A DNA stretch of 21,878 nt from JAABYT01 sp964194585 (GTDB lineage Bacteria; Pseudomonadota; Gammaproteobacteria; HK1): contig CAXMNG010000280.1 in NCBI GenBank assembly GCA_964194585.1, positions 1-21,878 of the forward strand, written 5' to 3'. The notes beneath the pieces were generated by a model. It worked only from the letters and a program-made list of their open reading frames with translations. It ran no database searches and was not told the DNA's origin. This document shows positions 6,489 to 14,385 of the stretch, one piece after another. A program made the position numbers and the translations under genes. Position 1 is the first letter of the stretch; each line of letters starts with the position of its first letter.

Positions 6489-9467
6489 TTACTTCTCTAA
6501 CTGCGAAGCGATGTCGTCGACGATCACATTGTTGGCGTCGGAACGTTTCTTTTCCGCGGCCTCGCGGCGCTTGGCGAACATGTTCAATTTCGCATATCGC
6601 TTCTTTTCTTCCGCGTCGTCCTTGCCGGGCGTCGGATTTTCGTCCATGAAATCCGCGAGCTCTGCCTCCATCTGCTTGCGCAGGGCATCGAGCTCGGACT
6701 TCTTCCATGACTGGGTGTCCTCGAGGTCCTGCTTTGCCTCCTCGGCTTTGCGATGGGCGACCTCCGCCGCCGCCAGCAGGGAGTTGGCACGTGTCAGCTC
6801 ATCTTCGGGGGCGAACGAAGCAGCCGGAGCACGGGGATCCACCTTGTGAGCGGCGGCGATCATATCCCGGGAAACTTTCGCCTCCTGCTGCTTGCGCTTC
6901 TTGCGCTTCGCGGCGTCGGACTTGGCCTTCGCTAGAGCCTGGGCCTTGACCTTCTTTGCATCCTCGAGAGTTTTACGTAGTCGCTTGGCTTCCTCCTTGA
7001 GCTTCTGGCGCTCGACATCGAGCTTCGCCTCTTCCTCTTTCTGCGCCAGCGCCTGATTGACTTTCTGCTCGGCGATGGTGCGCGCCGCCTTCTCGACGGC
7101 CGCCTCCTTGATCATTTCCGCCATTTCGCGCTCGTGCTGAGCTTCCGACATCTGTTCGGCGGCACGGGCAAACTCCGCTTCCAAGCGCTCGCGTTCGACG
7201 CGGATCGCCGCCTTGCTCTGCTCCCGAAGCCTGCGCTCGATTTCCTCTGCCTCGGCCTTCGCTTTCTCCGCCTTCTTGAGCTCGCGATTGGCAGCGGATG
7301 CTTTGCGGTTCAGCGCCTCGCGTTCTAGTTTGAGCTCGGCTCTCGCTTGCTCTTTCAACTCTTGAATCTTTGCGAGCTCTTCCGCCTGCTTGGTGTACTC
7401 GGCCTCGAGCTTGGCTTTCTCGGCGTTCAGACGCGCCTCGTTATCCTGCTTGAGCTTCTCCAGGCGTTCATCTTCTTCCCGGCGTTTCTCGTTGGCCTCG
7501 GCTTCGGCTGCACGGCGTGCTTTCTCCAGCTCGACGCGCTGATGTTTCGCTTCCTCCATGGCCGCATTGGCCTGGGTGGCTTTCTCTTCCAGTTCCGCCT
7601 GCTTGTCGAACTCGGCCTCGAGTTTGGCCTTCTCGGCGTCCAGGCGCGCTTCGGTCTCCTGCTTGAGCCTCTCCAGCCGTTGCTCTTCTTCCTGGCGTTC
7701 CGCTTCCGCCTTGGCCTCGGCCGCACGGCGTGCTTCCTCCAGCTCGACGCGCTTGCGTTTCGCTTCCTCCAGAGCCGCATTCGCCTGGGCGGCTTTCTCT
7801 TCCAGTTCTGCCTGCTTGGCGTACTCGGCATCGAGCTTGGCCTTCTCGGCGACCAGGCGCGCTGCGCTCTCCTGCTTGAGCTTCTCCAGCCGTTGCTCTT
7901 CTTTCTGGCGTTCCGCCTCGGCCTTGGCGTCGGCCGCACGGTGTGCCTTCTCCAGCTCCACGCGCTTGCGTTTCGCTTCGTCCAGGGCCGTATTGGCCTG
8001 AGTAGCCTCGGCTTCCAGGTCCGTCTTCGCCTTGGCGACGTCTTCTTCCAATGCCTTGTTCTTGGACTCGAGTCTCTTGGCCGCGGCCTTCTTTTGTGCC
8101 TCGGCCTCCGCTTTGAGTCGCATCGCCTCCTGCATCCTGGTGTCGGCCTTGGCGACATCCTCGGCGAGCCCCGCCGCGCGAACATCGGCCTGTGCGGACT
8201 CCAACGGCGCCGTGGCTGCGGGGGCGGGCGCCTCCTTCGGCTTCGGCTTCGGCTTCGGCTTCGGCTTCGGCTCCGACTTCGGCTCCGACTTCGGCTTCGA
8301 CTTCGACTTCGACTCAGGCTCCGGTTCGGGAGCCTCGGCGACTGCCGGCGGCTCTTCGGGAACGCTCTCGGGCTCAGGCGGCGGGTTGGTGGGCTCCTCG
8401 GCAGGGTCAATACCGAGACTGACAATCAGGCCGCCTTCCAGGTGACGAGCGTCGAAGCCGTTCTGTGCGAGCAGAAACGCGCCGGCGGAGCTGCGGGCAC
8501 CGGAATCGCAGTAGGCGATATAGATGCGGTCGGTGTCGAGGTTCTTGAGTTCTGCGCGCAACTGGGTGAGCGGAATGTTGACGCTGGCTTCGATGCCGTC
8601 TTTGGCATGCTCTTCGGCAAAACGCAGGTCCAGCCAGCACGCGCCTTGCCCGACAAGCGCTTTCGCCGCCTCATAATCCACCGAGTCGAGACTCGGCTTC
8701 TTGATGAGCTCGATGAAATCGTCCTTGGTAAGGCGCACGAGCTCGCCATCGGTGATCATGGTAACGGTGGCGTTACGCTTGGCGTCCGAGACCAGAGCCT
8801 CCTCACCGAAACTGTCGCCATCGCTCAGCTCCGCAAGCTTGACGGGTTTGCCGCTGGCGGATGCTTTACGCGTCACCTCGCAGCGTCCGGCCTGAATGAT
8901 GTAGTAGTAGTCGCCTGGGTGTCCCTGCTCCACCACGACACCACCGGCCTTGAACGCGACCGATTCCATGACCGTGAAGACGCGTTGAATATTCGCCGGC
9001 GGAATCCGCGAGAACAGTTCCGACTGCAGCATGCGCGTCATCCAGTCGCCACCGCCGTCCTCGTCCACTTCTACTTCGCTGACTTCGAAACCGCCCGCCG
9101 AGGCCCCCGGGTCGTCCATGGTGAGGAGACGATCCATCACACCCCGGGCAATGCGCATCACCAGCACTTTACCGGTGGCCGTGGCGCTCATCTGGCGCGG
9201 CTGGAGCTGGGAGAGCGCGGACTGGGCGTCCGCGCTGCCACCTTCGAGGGTCTTCAGCAGTTGGCCATTGGCCTCGAGCTTCAGCTCACCGTCGAGGAGG
9301 TAATAGGCGTAGGGATCCACGTCGCCCTGCTTGAAGACGTGCTGCTTTTTCTTGAACTTGAGGATCTCGGCCTGCTGAACCACTTCGTTCTGGTACTGGG
9401 ACGCGAGGCCGCTGATGGGCATCAGCGACTTGATTCGCTCGTCGTATTTTTTCTTCAGGTCGGCCAT
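6489..9467 (-). CDS. Tandem cNMP-binding / rhodanese / long coiled-coil protein
   Basis: This 992-residue protein has no signal peptide or membrane segment and is probably cytoplasmic. Residues about 15-115 form a degenerate cyclic-nucleotide-binding domain. Residues about 148-258 form a better one, with a phosphate-binding cassette GDSFGEEAL...RNATV (E222, R231). Residues about 262-352 are a rhodanese domain with loop CDSGARS, so C320 can carry sulfur. Residues about 355-420 are a Pro/Glu then Pro/Lys linker made partly of a hexanucleotide repeat. From about 425 to 975 the protein is highly charged Ala/Glu/Lys/Arg coiled coil, including three tandem 71-residue repeats at 488-558, 559-629 and 630-700. 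Sensor and rhodanese domains fused together are known; the roughly 550-residue coiled-coil tail is what makes this one odd. Its role could be a scaffold or filament gated by nucleotide. The downstream partner is aceK. Confidence 0.93.
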   Translation of the reverse strand: MADLKKKYDERIKSLMPISGLASQYQNEVVQQAEILKFKKKQHVFKQGDVDPYAYYLLDGELKLEANGQLLKTLEGGSADAQSALSQLQPRQMSATATGKVLVMRIARGVMDRLLTMDDPGASAGGFEVSEVEVDEDGGGDWMTRMLQSELFSRIPPANIQRVFTVMESVAFKAGGVVVEQGHPGDYYYIIQAGRCEVTRKASASGKPVKLAELSDGDSFGEEALVSDAKRNATVTMITDGELVRLTKDDFIELIKKPSLDSVDYEAAKALVGQGACWLDLRFAEEHAKDGIEASVNIPLTQLRAELKNLDTDRIYIAYCDSGARSSAGAFLLAQNGFDARHLEGGLIVSLGIDPAEEPTNPPPEPESVPEEPPAVAEAPEPEPESKSKSKPKSEPKSEPKPKPKPKPKPKEAPAPAATAPLESAQADVRAAGLAEDVAKADTRMQEAMRLKAEAEAQKKAAAKRLESKNKALEEDVAKAKTDLEAEATQANTALDEAKRKRVELEKAHRAADAKAEAERQKEEQRLEKLKQESAARLVAEKAKLDAEYAKQAELEEKAAQANAALEEAKRKRVELEEARRAAEAKAEAERQEEEQRLERLKQETEARLDAEKAKLEAEFDKQAELEEKATQANAAMEEAKHQRVELEKARRAAEAEANEKRREEDERLEKLKQDNEARLNAEKAKLEAEYTKQAEELAKIQELKEQARAELKLEREALNRKASAANRELKKAEKAKAEAEEIERRLREQSKAAIRVERERLEAEFARAAEQMSEAQHEREMAEMIKEAAVEKAARTIAEQKVNQALAQKEEEAKLDVERQKLKEEAKRLRKTLEDAKKVKAQALAKAKSDAAKRKKRKQQEAKVSRDMIAAAHKVDPRAPAASFAPEDELTRANSLLAAAEVAHRKAEEAKQDLEDTQSWKKSELDALRKQMEAELADFMDENPTPGKDDAEEKKRYAKLNMFAKRREAAEKKRSDANNVIVDDIASQLEK
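7368..8006 (-). repeat. Three tandem 213-bp (71-codon) repeats in the coiled-coil gene
   Basis: Units lie at 7794-8006, 7581-7793 and 7368-7580, each exactly 213 bp. Each begins with Ala-(Thr/Ala)-Gln-Ala-Asn and carries a KxxRVELE segment, a RLE(K/R)LKQ segment and an AEKAKLxAE segment. The units share most residues, so the coiled coil grew by in-frame duplication. The third unit ends with KQAEELAK in place of KQAELEEK and then loses the periodicity. Confidence 0.88.
8235..8312 (-). repeat. Hexanucleotide tandem repeat (13 units) coding a Pro/Ser-Lys linker
   Basis: Thirteen successive 6-bp units on the coding strand are CCGAAG (Pro-Lys), TCGGAG (Ser-Glu) or TCGAAG (Ser-Lys). Six CCGAAG copies are uninterrupted at 8235-8270. 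They encode residues 386-411, a flexible basic linker between the rhodanese domain and the coiled coil. Slippage in units of 6 would keep the frame and change linker length. Confidence 0.92.
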
Positions 9468-9484
9468 TCAACGCGTTCTCGTGG

Positions 9485-9500
9485 ACGGGCCACGGCCCGT
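9485..9500. repeat. Perfect inverted repeat just upstream of the cNMP-binding coiled-coil gene
   Basis: ACGGGCC and GGCCCGT form a 7-bp perfect inverted repeat with a 2-base spacer. It sits 17-33 bases upstream of the ATG at 9467 on the minus strand. It could be an operator or a leader hairpin close to the ribosome-binding region; no protein can be named. Confidence 0.5.
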
Positions 9501-9586
9501 GATCCGGCACACGGTCCCGCGTGCCTCAGCAGCCAGAATCGGGCGATCCCGGCTGCCATTCCGTGAATCGGGGCGATGCTCGCCCG

Positions 9587-9609
9587 GCCGTCATGCCGAG
9601 AATGACGGC
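9587..9609. repeat. REP-like hairpin in the gap between the CoA-transferase and coiled-coil genes
   Basis: GCCGTCAT (9587-9594) and ATGACGGC (9602-9609) form a perfect 8-bp stem around a 7-base loop. It lies in the 261-base gap 9468-9728, downstream of the CoA-transferase gene. CCGTCAT-type hairpins are common dispersed palindromes in proteobacterial intergenic DNA. It could end or stabilise the CoA-transferase transcript; no T-run follows it. Apart from this and the inverted repeat at 9485-9500, I see nothing coding in the gap. Confidence 0.5.
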
Positions 9610-9728
9610 GATGTCGGAGCTGCGTACTAGATGATCTTCGGCCGTGGGATGGACAGCTTTAAGAGTAATGCCGTTCATGGGCCGAATTCTGGCACACCGT
9701 CACAAAATACGAGCATCCTGGTGATTTC

Positions 9729-10931
9729 TCACGAATTCTCTGCCACCACGACCCCTTCGGCGAGGAATTTATCTACTTGGCCCCGGGAGTAGCCATACTG
9801 GGCCAGAACCTCCCTGGTGTGCTCCCCCAACAAGGGGGCCCCCCGGGTGATTTCGGTGGGGGTGGCCGAGTAATGAACCGGGTGACCGAGGGTCTTCACC
9901 GGGCCCACCCGCGAATGGGGCACCTCCATGACCATGCCCCGGGCCAGGGCCTGGGCGTCGGCCTGCATGCCGGCGATGTCCAGCACCGGCCCCGCGGGCA
10001 CGCCTGCGCCCTCGAGGCGTTCCAGCCAGTCGCTGGCCGGACGGCGCTTGAAAATGCCGGTAAGAATCGGCACCAGATCGTCGATATTGGCCATACGACC
10101 GGAATCATCGGCGAATCGCGGATCTTCCTGGAGATCCGGGCGCTCCAGGGCTTCCAGAAGGCGCAGCCAATTGGTTTGATTGGCGGCGCCGACGGTGATC
10201 CAACTATCGGCAGCTTCGAAGGCCTGATAGGGGGCGCTCAGGGGATGGGCCGAGCCGAGTGCCCCGGGGGAAATTCCGGTGGCGAAGGCCATGGCCGATT
10301 GCCAGTAGGTGTGGGTAATGGCCGCCTCGAAGAGCGAGGTATCGACCCGCTGGCCCTCACCGGTCTTCATACGGTGGATGGTGGCACCGAGCACACCCAT
10401 GGCGGCGAGGATGCCGGCAGTGATGTCCGAGAGCGGCGGACCGCACTTGGTGGGCGGGCCGCCGTCACCTTCGCCGGTAATGCTCATGATGCCGGACATG
10501 CCCTGGGCGATGAGGTCGAAGCCGGCACGGTTAGCATAGGGGCCGCTGCGTCCAAAACCGGAGAGCTCGGCGTAGATGATACCAGGGTTGAATTTCCGCA
10601 CTTCATCGTAGCCGAGACCCAGGCGCTCCATGGTTCCCTTGCGGTAGTTTTCGGTCGCCACATCGGCGTCGGCGAGCAATCGCCGAGCGATTTCTTTACC
10701 GTCCTGGGTTTTGAGATCGAGGGCGATGCCGCGCTTGTTGCGGTTCATCATCAGAAAAGCGGCGGACTCGCCGCCGATGTCCGGCGGTACAGTACGTCGA
10801 GTGTCGTCGCCGCCCGGGATCTTTTCGACTTTGATGACGTCGGCACCCATGTCGGCGAGCATCAAACCGCAGACCGGCCCCGCCATGATGTGCGCGAACT
10901 CGATGACTTTGATGCCTGCGAGGGGGCCCAC
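9729..10931 (-). CDS. CaiB/BaiF (class III) acyl-CoA transferase
   Basis: Class III CoA-transferases move coenzyme A between carboxylic acids through aspartyl-anhydride and CoA-thioester intermediates. The 400-residue length is typical. Family signatures are PLAGIKVIEFAHIMAGP at the N-terminus, LADMGADVIKVEK, NRNKRGIALDLK, ENYRKGTMERLGLGYD, AELSGFGRSGPYANRAGFD and GEGQRVDTSLFEA. The likely catalytic aspartate is D169 in GPPLSDITAG. The start is GTG at 10931-10929, one base after the TGA of the crotonase gene, so translation of the two is probably coupled. The pair suggests activation and onward conversion of one carboxylic-acid substrate, which cannot be named from sequence. No signal peptide; cytoplasmic. 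Confidence 0.94.
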   Translation of the reverse strand: MGPLAGIKVIEFAHIMAGPVCGLMLADMGADVIKVEKIPGGDDTRRTVPPDIGGESAAFLMMNRNKRGIALDLKTQDGKEIARRLLADADVATENYRKGTMERLGLGYDEVRKFNPGIIYAELSGFGRSGPYANRAGFDLIAQGMSGIMSITGEGDGGPPTKCGPPLSDITAGILAAMGVLGATIHRMKTGEGQRVDTSLFEAAITHTYWQSAMAFATGISPGALGSAHPLSAPYQAFEAADSWITVGAANQTNWLRLLEALERPDLQEDPRFADDSGRMANIDDLVPILTGIFKRRPASDWLERLEGAGVPAGPVLDIAGMQADAQALARGMVMEVPHSRVGPVKTLGHPVHYSATPTEITRGAPLLGEHTREVLAQYGYSRGQVDKFLAEGVVVAENS

Positions 10932-10932
10932 C

Positions 10933-11712
10933 TCAGCGACCGGTGAAGTCGGGCTTTTTCTTTTCGAGGAAAGCCTTCAAGCCGACTTCGAAGTCCCTAG
11001 TGCCGAAGCAGAGAAAACCCTCGTCGATCTCATCCTTGGTCAGCAGCGCCGGATCGGATAGCCGATCGACGAACTTCTTGTGCCAGCGGGCTACCAGCGG
11101 TGCGCCGTCGACGATGCGCTGCGCCGTCGCGTAAGCTTCCTCCTCCACCTTGTCGTCGGGCACGACGCGTTGCACCAGTCCCTTTTCCCTGGCCTCGTCG
11201 GCGCCGAATATGCGCCCCTCCAGAAGGATCTCCAAGGTCGCGGCACGTCCGACGAGATTGAGTAAACTCTCCAGCTCCGCGTAGGACATGACCAGCCCGA
11301 GCTTGTTGATGGGCACGCCGAATCGGCTTGATTGGCCGCAGATGCGGATGTCGCAATTGGCGGCGAGCTCGAGCCCCCCGCCGACGCAAATACCATTGAT
11401 GAGTGCCACCATCGGATGCCGGCAGGATTGCAACGCATCGATGGTGCGCTTCATACCGGCGCCGTAGCGCCGCCCCTGGGAGATATCGCCGCGTTCCTTC
11501 TCGAACTCGCCGATGTCGTTGCCGGGAGAGAAGGCTTTGTTGCCGGCACCGCGCAGCACGACGCAACGCACATCGTTGTCGGCCGAGAGCGTCACGACGG
11601 CCTCGCCGAGCTTGTGCCACATGGATCGCGTCAGTGCATTGAGCTTGCGCGGACGGTTGAGCACCACGGTGGCGATGGGACCGTCGCGCTCCACGTATAT
11701 CTGTTTCGCCAT
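10933..11712 (-). CDS. Enoyl-CoA hydratase/isomerase (crotonase) family protein
   Basis: This 259-residue crotonase-fold protein acts on an acyl-CoA. The oxyanion-hole segments are visible: NKAFSPGNDIGEF (about 58-70) and GICVGGGLELAANCDIRI (about 107-124). E115 in GLEL corresponds to the first catalytic Glu of rat mitochondrial hydratase (E144). The position of the second one (E164, in FGQPE) is isoleucine here, in RFGVPI (I135), so ordinary hydration is doubtful and isomerase, hydrolase or lyase chemistry is possible. The reading frame extends 55 codons upstream, but that part is Arg-rich, unlike the family and overlaps the AsmA gene end. I therefore chose the ATG at 11712, which gives the usual family length. 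It lies 58 bases after the AsmA gene and 1 base before the CoA-transferase. Confidence 0.9.
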   Translation of the reverse strand: MAKQIYVERDGPIATVVLNRPRKLNALTRSMWHKLGEAVVTLSADNDVRCVVLRGAGNKAFSPGNDIGEFEKERGDISQGRRYGAGMKRTIDALQSCRHPMVALINGICVGGGLELAANCDIRICGQSSRFGVPINKLGLVMSYAELESLLNLVGRAATLEILLEGRIFGADEAREKGLVQRVVPDDKVEEEAYATAQRIVDGAPLVARWHKKFVDRLSDPALLTKDEIDEGFLCFGTRDFEVGLKAFLEKKKPDFTGR

Positions 11713-11770
11713 TATTGTAAATCCATGAGACCGACGGGCGGAAAACGCGCTTGTGGACTTTCCCGACGGG

Positions 11771-14290
11771 TCAATTCTCCCCGGATGTCTGCTGCGCCCG
11801 GTAGTCCGACGGCGTAACCTCGATCTGGCGGGCCAGCGCCGTCTGGCACGGATAATCGTCTTCGGTAATATGACCATAGACGCTCTCGGCGACCAGTGAC
11901 AAGCCGACCGTCGCGACGGCGATGCCGACCTTGGCTCCCGTATTCACCATACCCGTGAGATCCGTGCCGAGCTGCGGTTCCGCCAGTGTGCCCTGCACCT
12001 TGACCAGGCTGCTGAGGGTGCCGGCGCCGAGACGAATGCCCTTGCGGGCGGCGAGTCGGGCGCCCAGATCCAGGCCCTCGGTCTTGAGGTCGATGACACC
12101 GCCACCTTTGACGAGAACCTTCTCCGTCTCCAGAACGATGGTCTGGTCGGCGACGGCGTTACCGTCCTTGACGCGGAAGCGCACCACACCGCAATTGAGG
12201 ATCGTCGCGTCGTCTTCTTCGCCAGACGGCACGGCTACTCCGAGGATCTGCGTCAGCAGATCGGCACCGACGCGATCGAGCACGTCGTTCTTGAGACGCC
12301 CTTCGCCGACTTCGAGGCGAATGTCGCCGTCGAGCCCTCCCATGAGGGCGCGGACCGAGTCTCCCTGGCCGCGCAGCTTCATCTTCAAATCGGAGGCCAG
12401 ACCCCTGGATGTTTCGTAGCCACGGATTTCCTTCGTCAACGCACCGATACTGACCTTGCTGGCGTGGACATCCGCCGTAAACTTCGCCGGCTGCGCGCGC
12501 GCGTCGATACCGACGGTGGCGCCAACCGTACCGCCGGCAACCTGGACCGCCGACGTCACGGTCAGGGCCCCATTGTCGAGCGCGGCGGCGATTTTAACCT
12601 CGCTCAGCGTGAGCTTCGGTGTGATCAAACGATCGACCGAGAGCTCGATTTTGCCGTTCGCCTTTCTGAGCGCGGCCAGCGGCAGCGGATCGTCCGAAAA
12701 TATCATTCCATCCGATGGCGTCTGCGCGCTGGCGCCGGGATCAGGTTTACCCGCCGAAGGCAGGAGCTCCGTGAGATCGATCACCTTTGCGCGCAACTTG
12801 GCGTTGGCGCTCCGCTGTTCAGCACCAATATCCAGCGTGGCGCTGCCGGACAGATCACTCTTACCAACCTTCGCGACGAAATCCCGAATCTCGACGATCT
12901 CGCCTCGGGGCCGGACATTCGCCGATACGCTGACGGGCCCCGCAGCCGGCAATGTCCCGTCCAGCTGGCGCAATGTCTTCGCGGACAAGGATATGTCGAG
13001 ATTGGTCCGAGGATTGCCGACGACGTCCAGCACGGAACCCTTGATCGTCACATGGGCGTCCCGTGGCCGCGCCGTCATATGGATCTTGTCGAGATCGAAG
13101 CGGCCTTCCTTTTCGATAATCGTGAGCTTTAGGTCAAGAGGCCCGACTTCCTCCACATCGACACCGGCGAGATCGGTCAAGGGGCTGGTGGACTTGGCTT
13201 CGAGGACGATGTTCAAGCGCAGGTCTTTGCCGTCCATGGGATCACCGACGTCGCCGGTGACTGTAAATCCGGCTTCGCCGAACGCACCCTTGACATCCAC
13301 CTTCCCGGGCTTGACCCGCGCTTTTGTTTCGCCGGAGGCAATGAGGAGATTCTTGATCGAACCGCTCATGCTTACATCGGTGTCCCACGGACGCGCCGTC
13401 ACTTTGATATCGTCGAAATCGTAACGGCCGTCCCGCTCGAGCAACGTCAGGGTCAGATTGATGGGCCCGAGTTCCTCGACCTCCACGCCGGCCACATCCG
13501 TTATCTTCTTCGTCGATTTGCTTTTCAGAGCCACATCCAAGCGCAGATCCTTGGCCTGAAGGGGCTCGCCCACGACCCCCTGAACGATGAAGCTGGCGTC
13601 GCCCAGCATTCCCTCCAGGTCGACGTCAACGGGTTGATTATTCAGAATGGCGCCGGCTGCACCGAACCTGCCCTCCAGGGTCACCGGCAAATTTTGGTAA
13701 GTGGCGCGCAGACTCAGCGCGAGGTGCCCGCCCGGGCGTTCGGCGCCGATCGTCAGCACGTCCACGTTCAGGGTCGTCTTGCTCTTGGTTTTTCCATCCA
13801 GATAGTCGAGATCCGCCTTCTCTATGCGTACACCATCGATGATGACGTCCAGTCCCGCGGTTTGCGCGCCTTCATCGCCACCAGCCTCGGCCTCATCGCC
13901 AAACTGCCAGTTTCCCCTGCCGTCGGCGTCGGTTTCCAGAAACACTCGCGGTTCGATGGCGATAAATCGGTGCACCACGATTCGGCCTTTCAGCAACGGC
14001 AGCAATGCAATATCTGCGCGTAGACGTTTAACCCGCACCATGTCCGACTGCGAAGCCCAGGTGGCGTTCGCGAAGGTGACGTCGTTGGCTTCCATGGATG
14101 GCACGGGCAGCAATCTGATACGCAGGTCACCGCCGACACGGAACTCGCGGCCGGTGGCGTCCTCGACGATGTCGGCAATGGCGCCACGATACTCGTTCGG
14201 GTCGACCTGACTGATGAAAAGCGCGCTACCAGCCACCAGCACGAGCACCAGCACGAGGGCGCCGGCGAGCAATTTAGTCCAGAGCCGCAT
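11771..14290 (-). CDS. AsmA family protein (839 residues)
   Basis: AsmA-family proteins are anchored in the inner membrane and extend into the periplasm; relatives are linked to phospholipid transport and outer-membrane homeostasis. Here a single N-terminal helix (about 7-27) is followed by the AsmA opening: DPNEYRGAIADIVEDATGREFRVGG, ANDVTFANATWASQ and RVKRLRADIALLPLLKGRI. The middle contains a 108-residue internal duplication (segments starting at 241 and 349). The C-terminal AsmA-like domain carries NCGVVRF, an alternating GLDLGARLAARKG strand and a hydrophobic tail ending with DYPCQTALARQ. GGAGGT directly abuts the ATG, which is unusually close. A paralogue lies 95 bases upstream on the same strand. 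A distinct lipid substrate is not indicated. Confidence 0.9.
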   Translation of the reverse strand: MRLWTKLLAGALVLVLVLVAGSALFISQVDPNEYRGAIADIVEDATGREFRVGGDLRIRLLPVPSMEANDVTFANATWASQSDMVRVKRLRADIALLPLLKGRIVVHRFIAIEPRVFLETDADGRGNWQFGDEAEAGGDEGAQTAGLDVIIDGVRIEKADLDYLDGKTKSKTTLNVDVLTIGAERPGGHLALSLRATYQNLPVTLEGRFGAAGAILNNQPVDVDLEGMLGDASFIVQGVVGEPLQAKDLRLDVALKSKSTKKITDVAGVEVEELGPINLTLTLLERDGRYDFDDIKVTARPWDTDVSMSGSIKNLLIASGETKARVKPGKVDVKGAFGEAGFTVTGDVGDPMDGKDLRLNIVLEAKSTSPLTDLAGVDVEEVGPLDLKLTIIEKEGRFDLDKIHMTARPRDAHVTIKGSVLDVVGNPRTNLDISLSAKTLRQLDGTLPAAGPVSVSANVRPRGEIVEIRDFVAKVGKSDLSGSATLDIGAEQRSANAKLRAKVIDLTELLPSAGKPDPGASAQTPSDGMIFSDDPLPLAALRKANGKIELSVDRLITPKLTLSEVKIAAALDNGALTVTSAVQVAGGTVGATVGIDARAQPAKFTADVHASKVSIGALTKEIRGYETSRGLASDLKMKLRGQGDSVRALMGGLDGDIRLEVGEGRLKNDVLDRVGADLLTQILGVAVPSGEEDDATILNCGVVRFRVKDGNAVADQTIVLETEKVLVKGGGVIDLKTEGLDLGARLAARKGIRLGAGTLSSLVKVQGTLAEPQLGTDLTGMVNTGAKVGIAVATVGLSLVAESVYGHITEDDYPCQTALARQIEVTPSDYRAQQTSGEN

Positions 14291-14385
14291 ACCTCCAACC
14301 CCATGGACAGAACGTCAGAAAGGGGGGGATCTTCTCTCGCCAGCCGGCCATAGTCGAGCCCCGCGCCGACGGGAAGTCGGGTCGG

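Noticed and set aside
7368..8312. Repeats considered as a CRISPR array
   Set aside because: The units are contiguous, coding and in frame, with no unique spacers and no cas genes nearby.
226..9467. A single operon linking the cyclase and the cyclic-nucleotide-binding protein
   Set aside because: Plus-strand genes at 2690-4574 separate them, so any link must be functional and not transcriptional.
7347..9566. A long plus-strand open frame, rich in Leu-Arg-Leu repeats, opposite the coiled-coil gene
   Set aside because: It is the antisense shadow of the Glu/Lys/Ala-rich gene and its hexanucleotide array; it has no recognisable domain, while the minus strand shows clear CNB and rhodanese motifs.
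9777..10946. Plus-strand open frame of 389 codons opposite the CoA-transferase gene
   Set aside because: Antisense shadow caused by high GC; the minus-strand protein matches the CaiB/BaiF family over its full length.
11713..11877. N-terminal extension of the crotonase gene
   Set aside because: Arg-rich, unlike the family, and overlaps the end of the upstream AsmA gene; ATG at 11712 gives the standard length.
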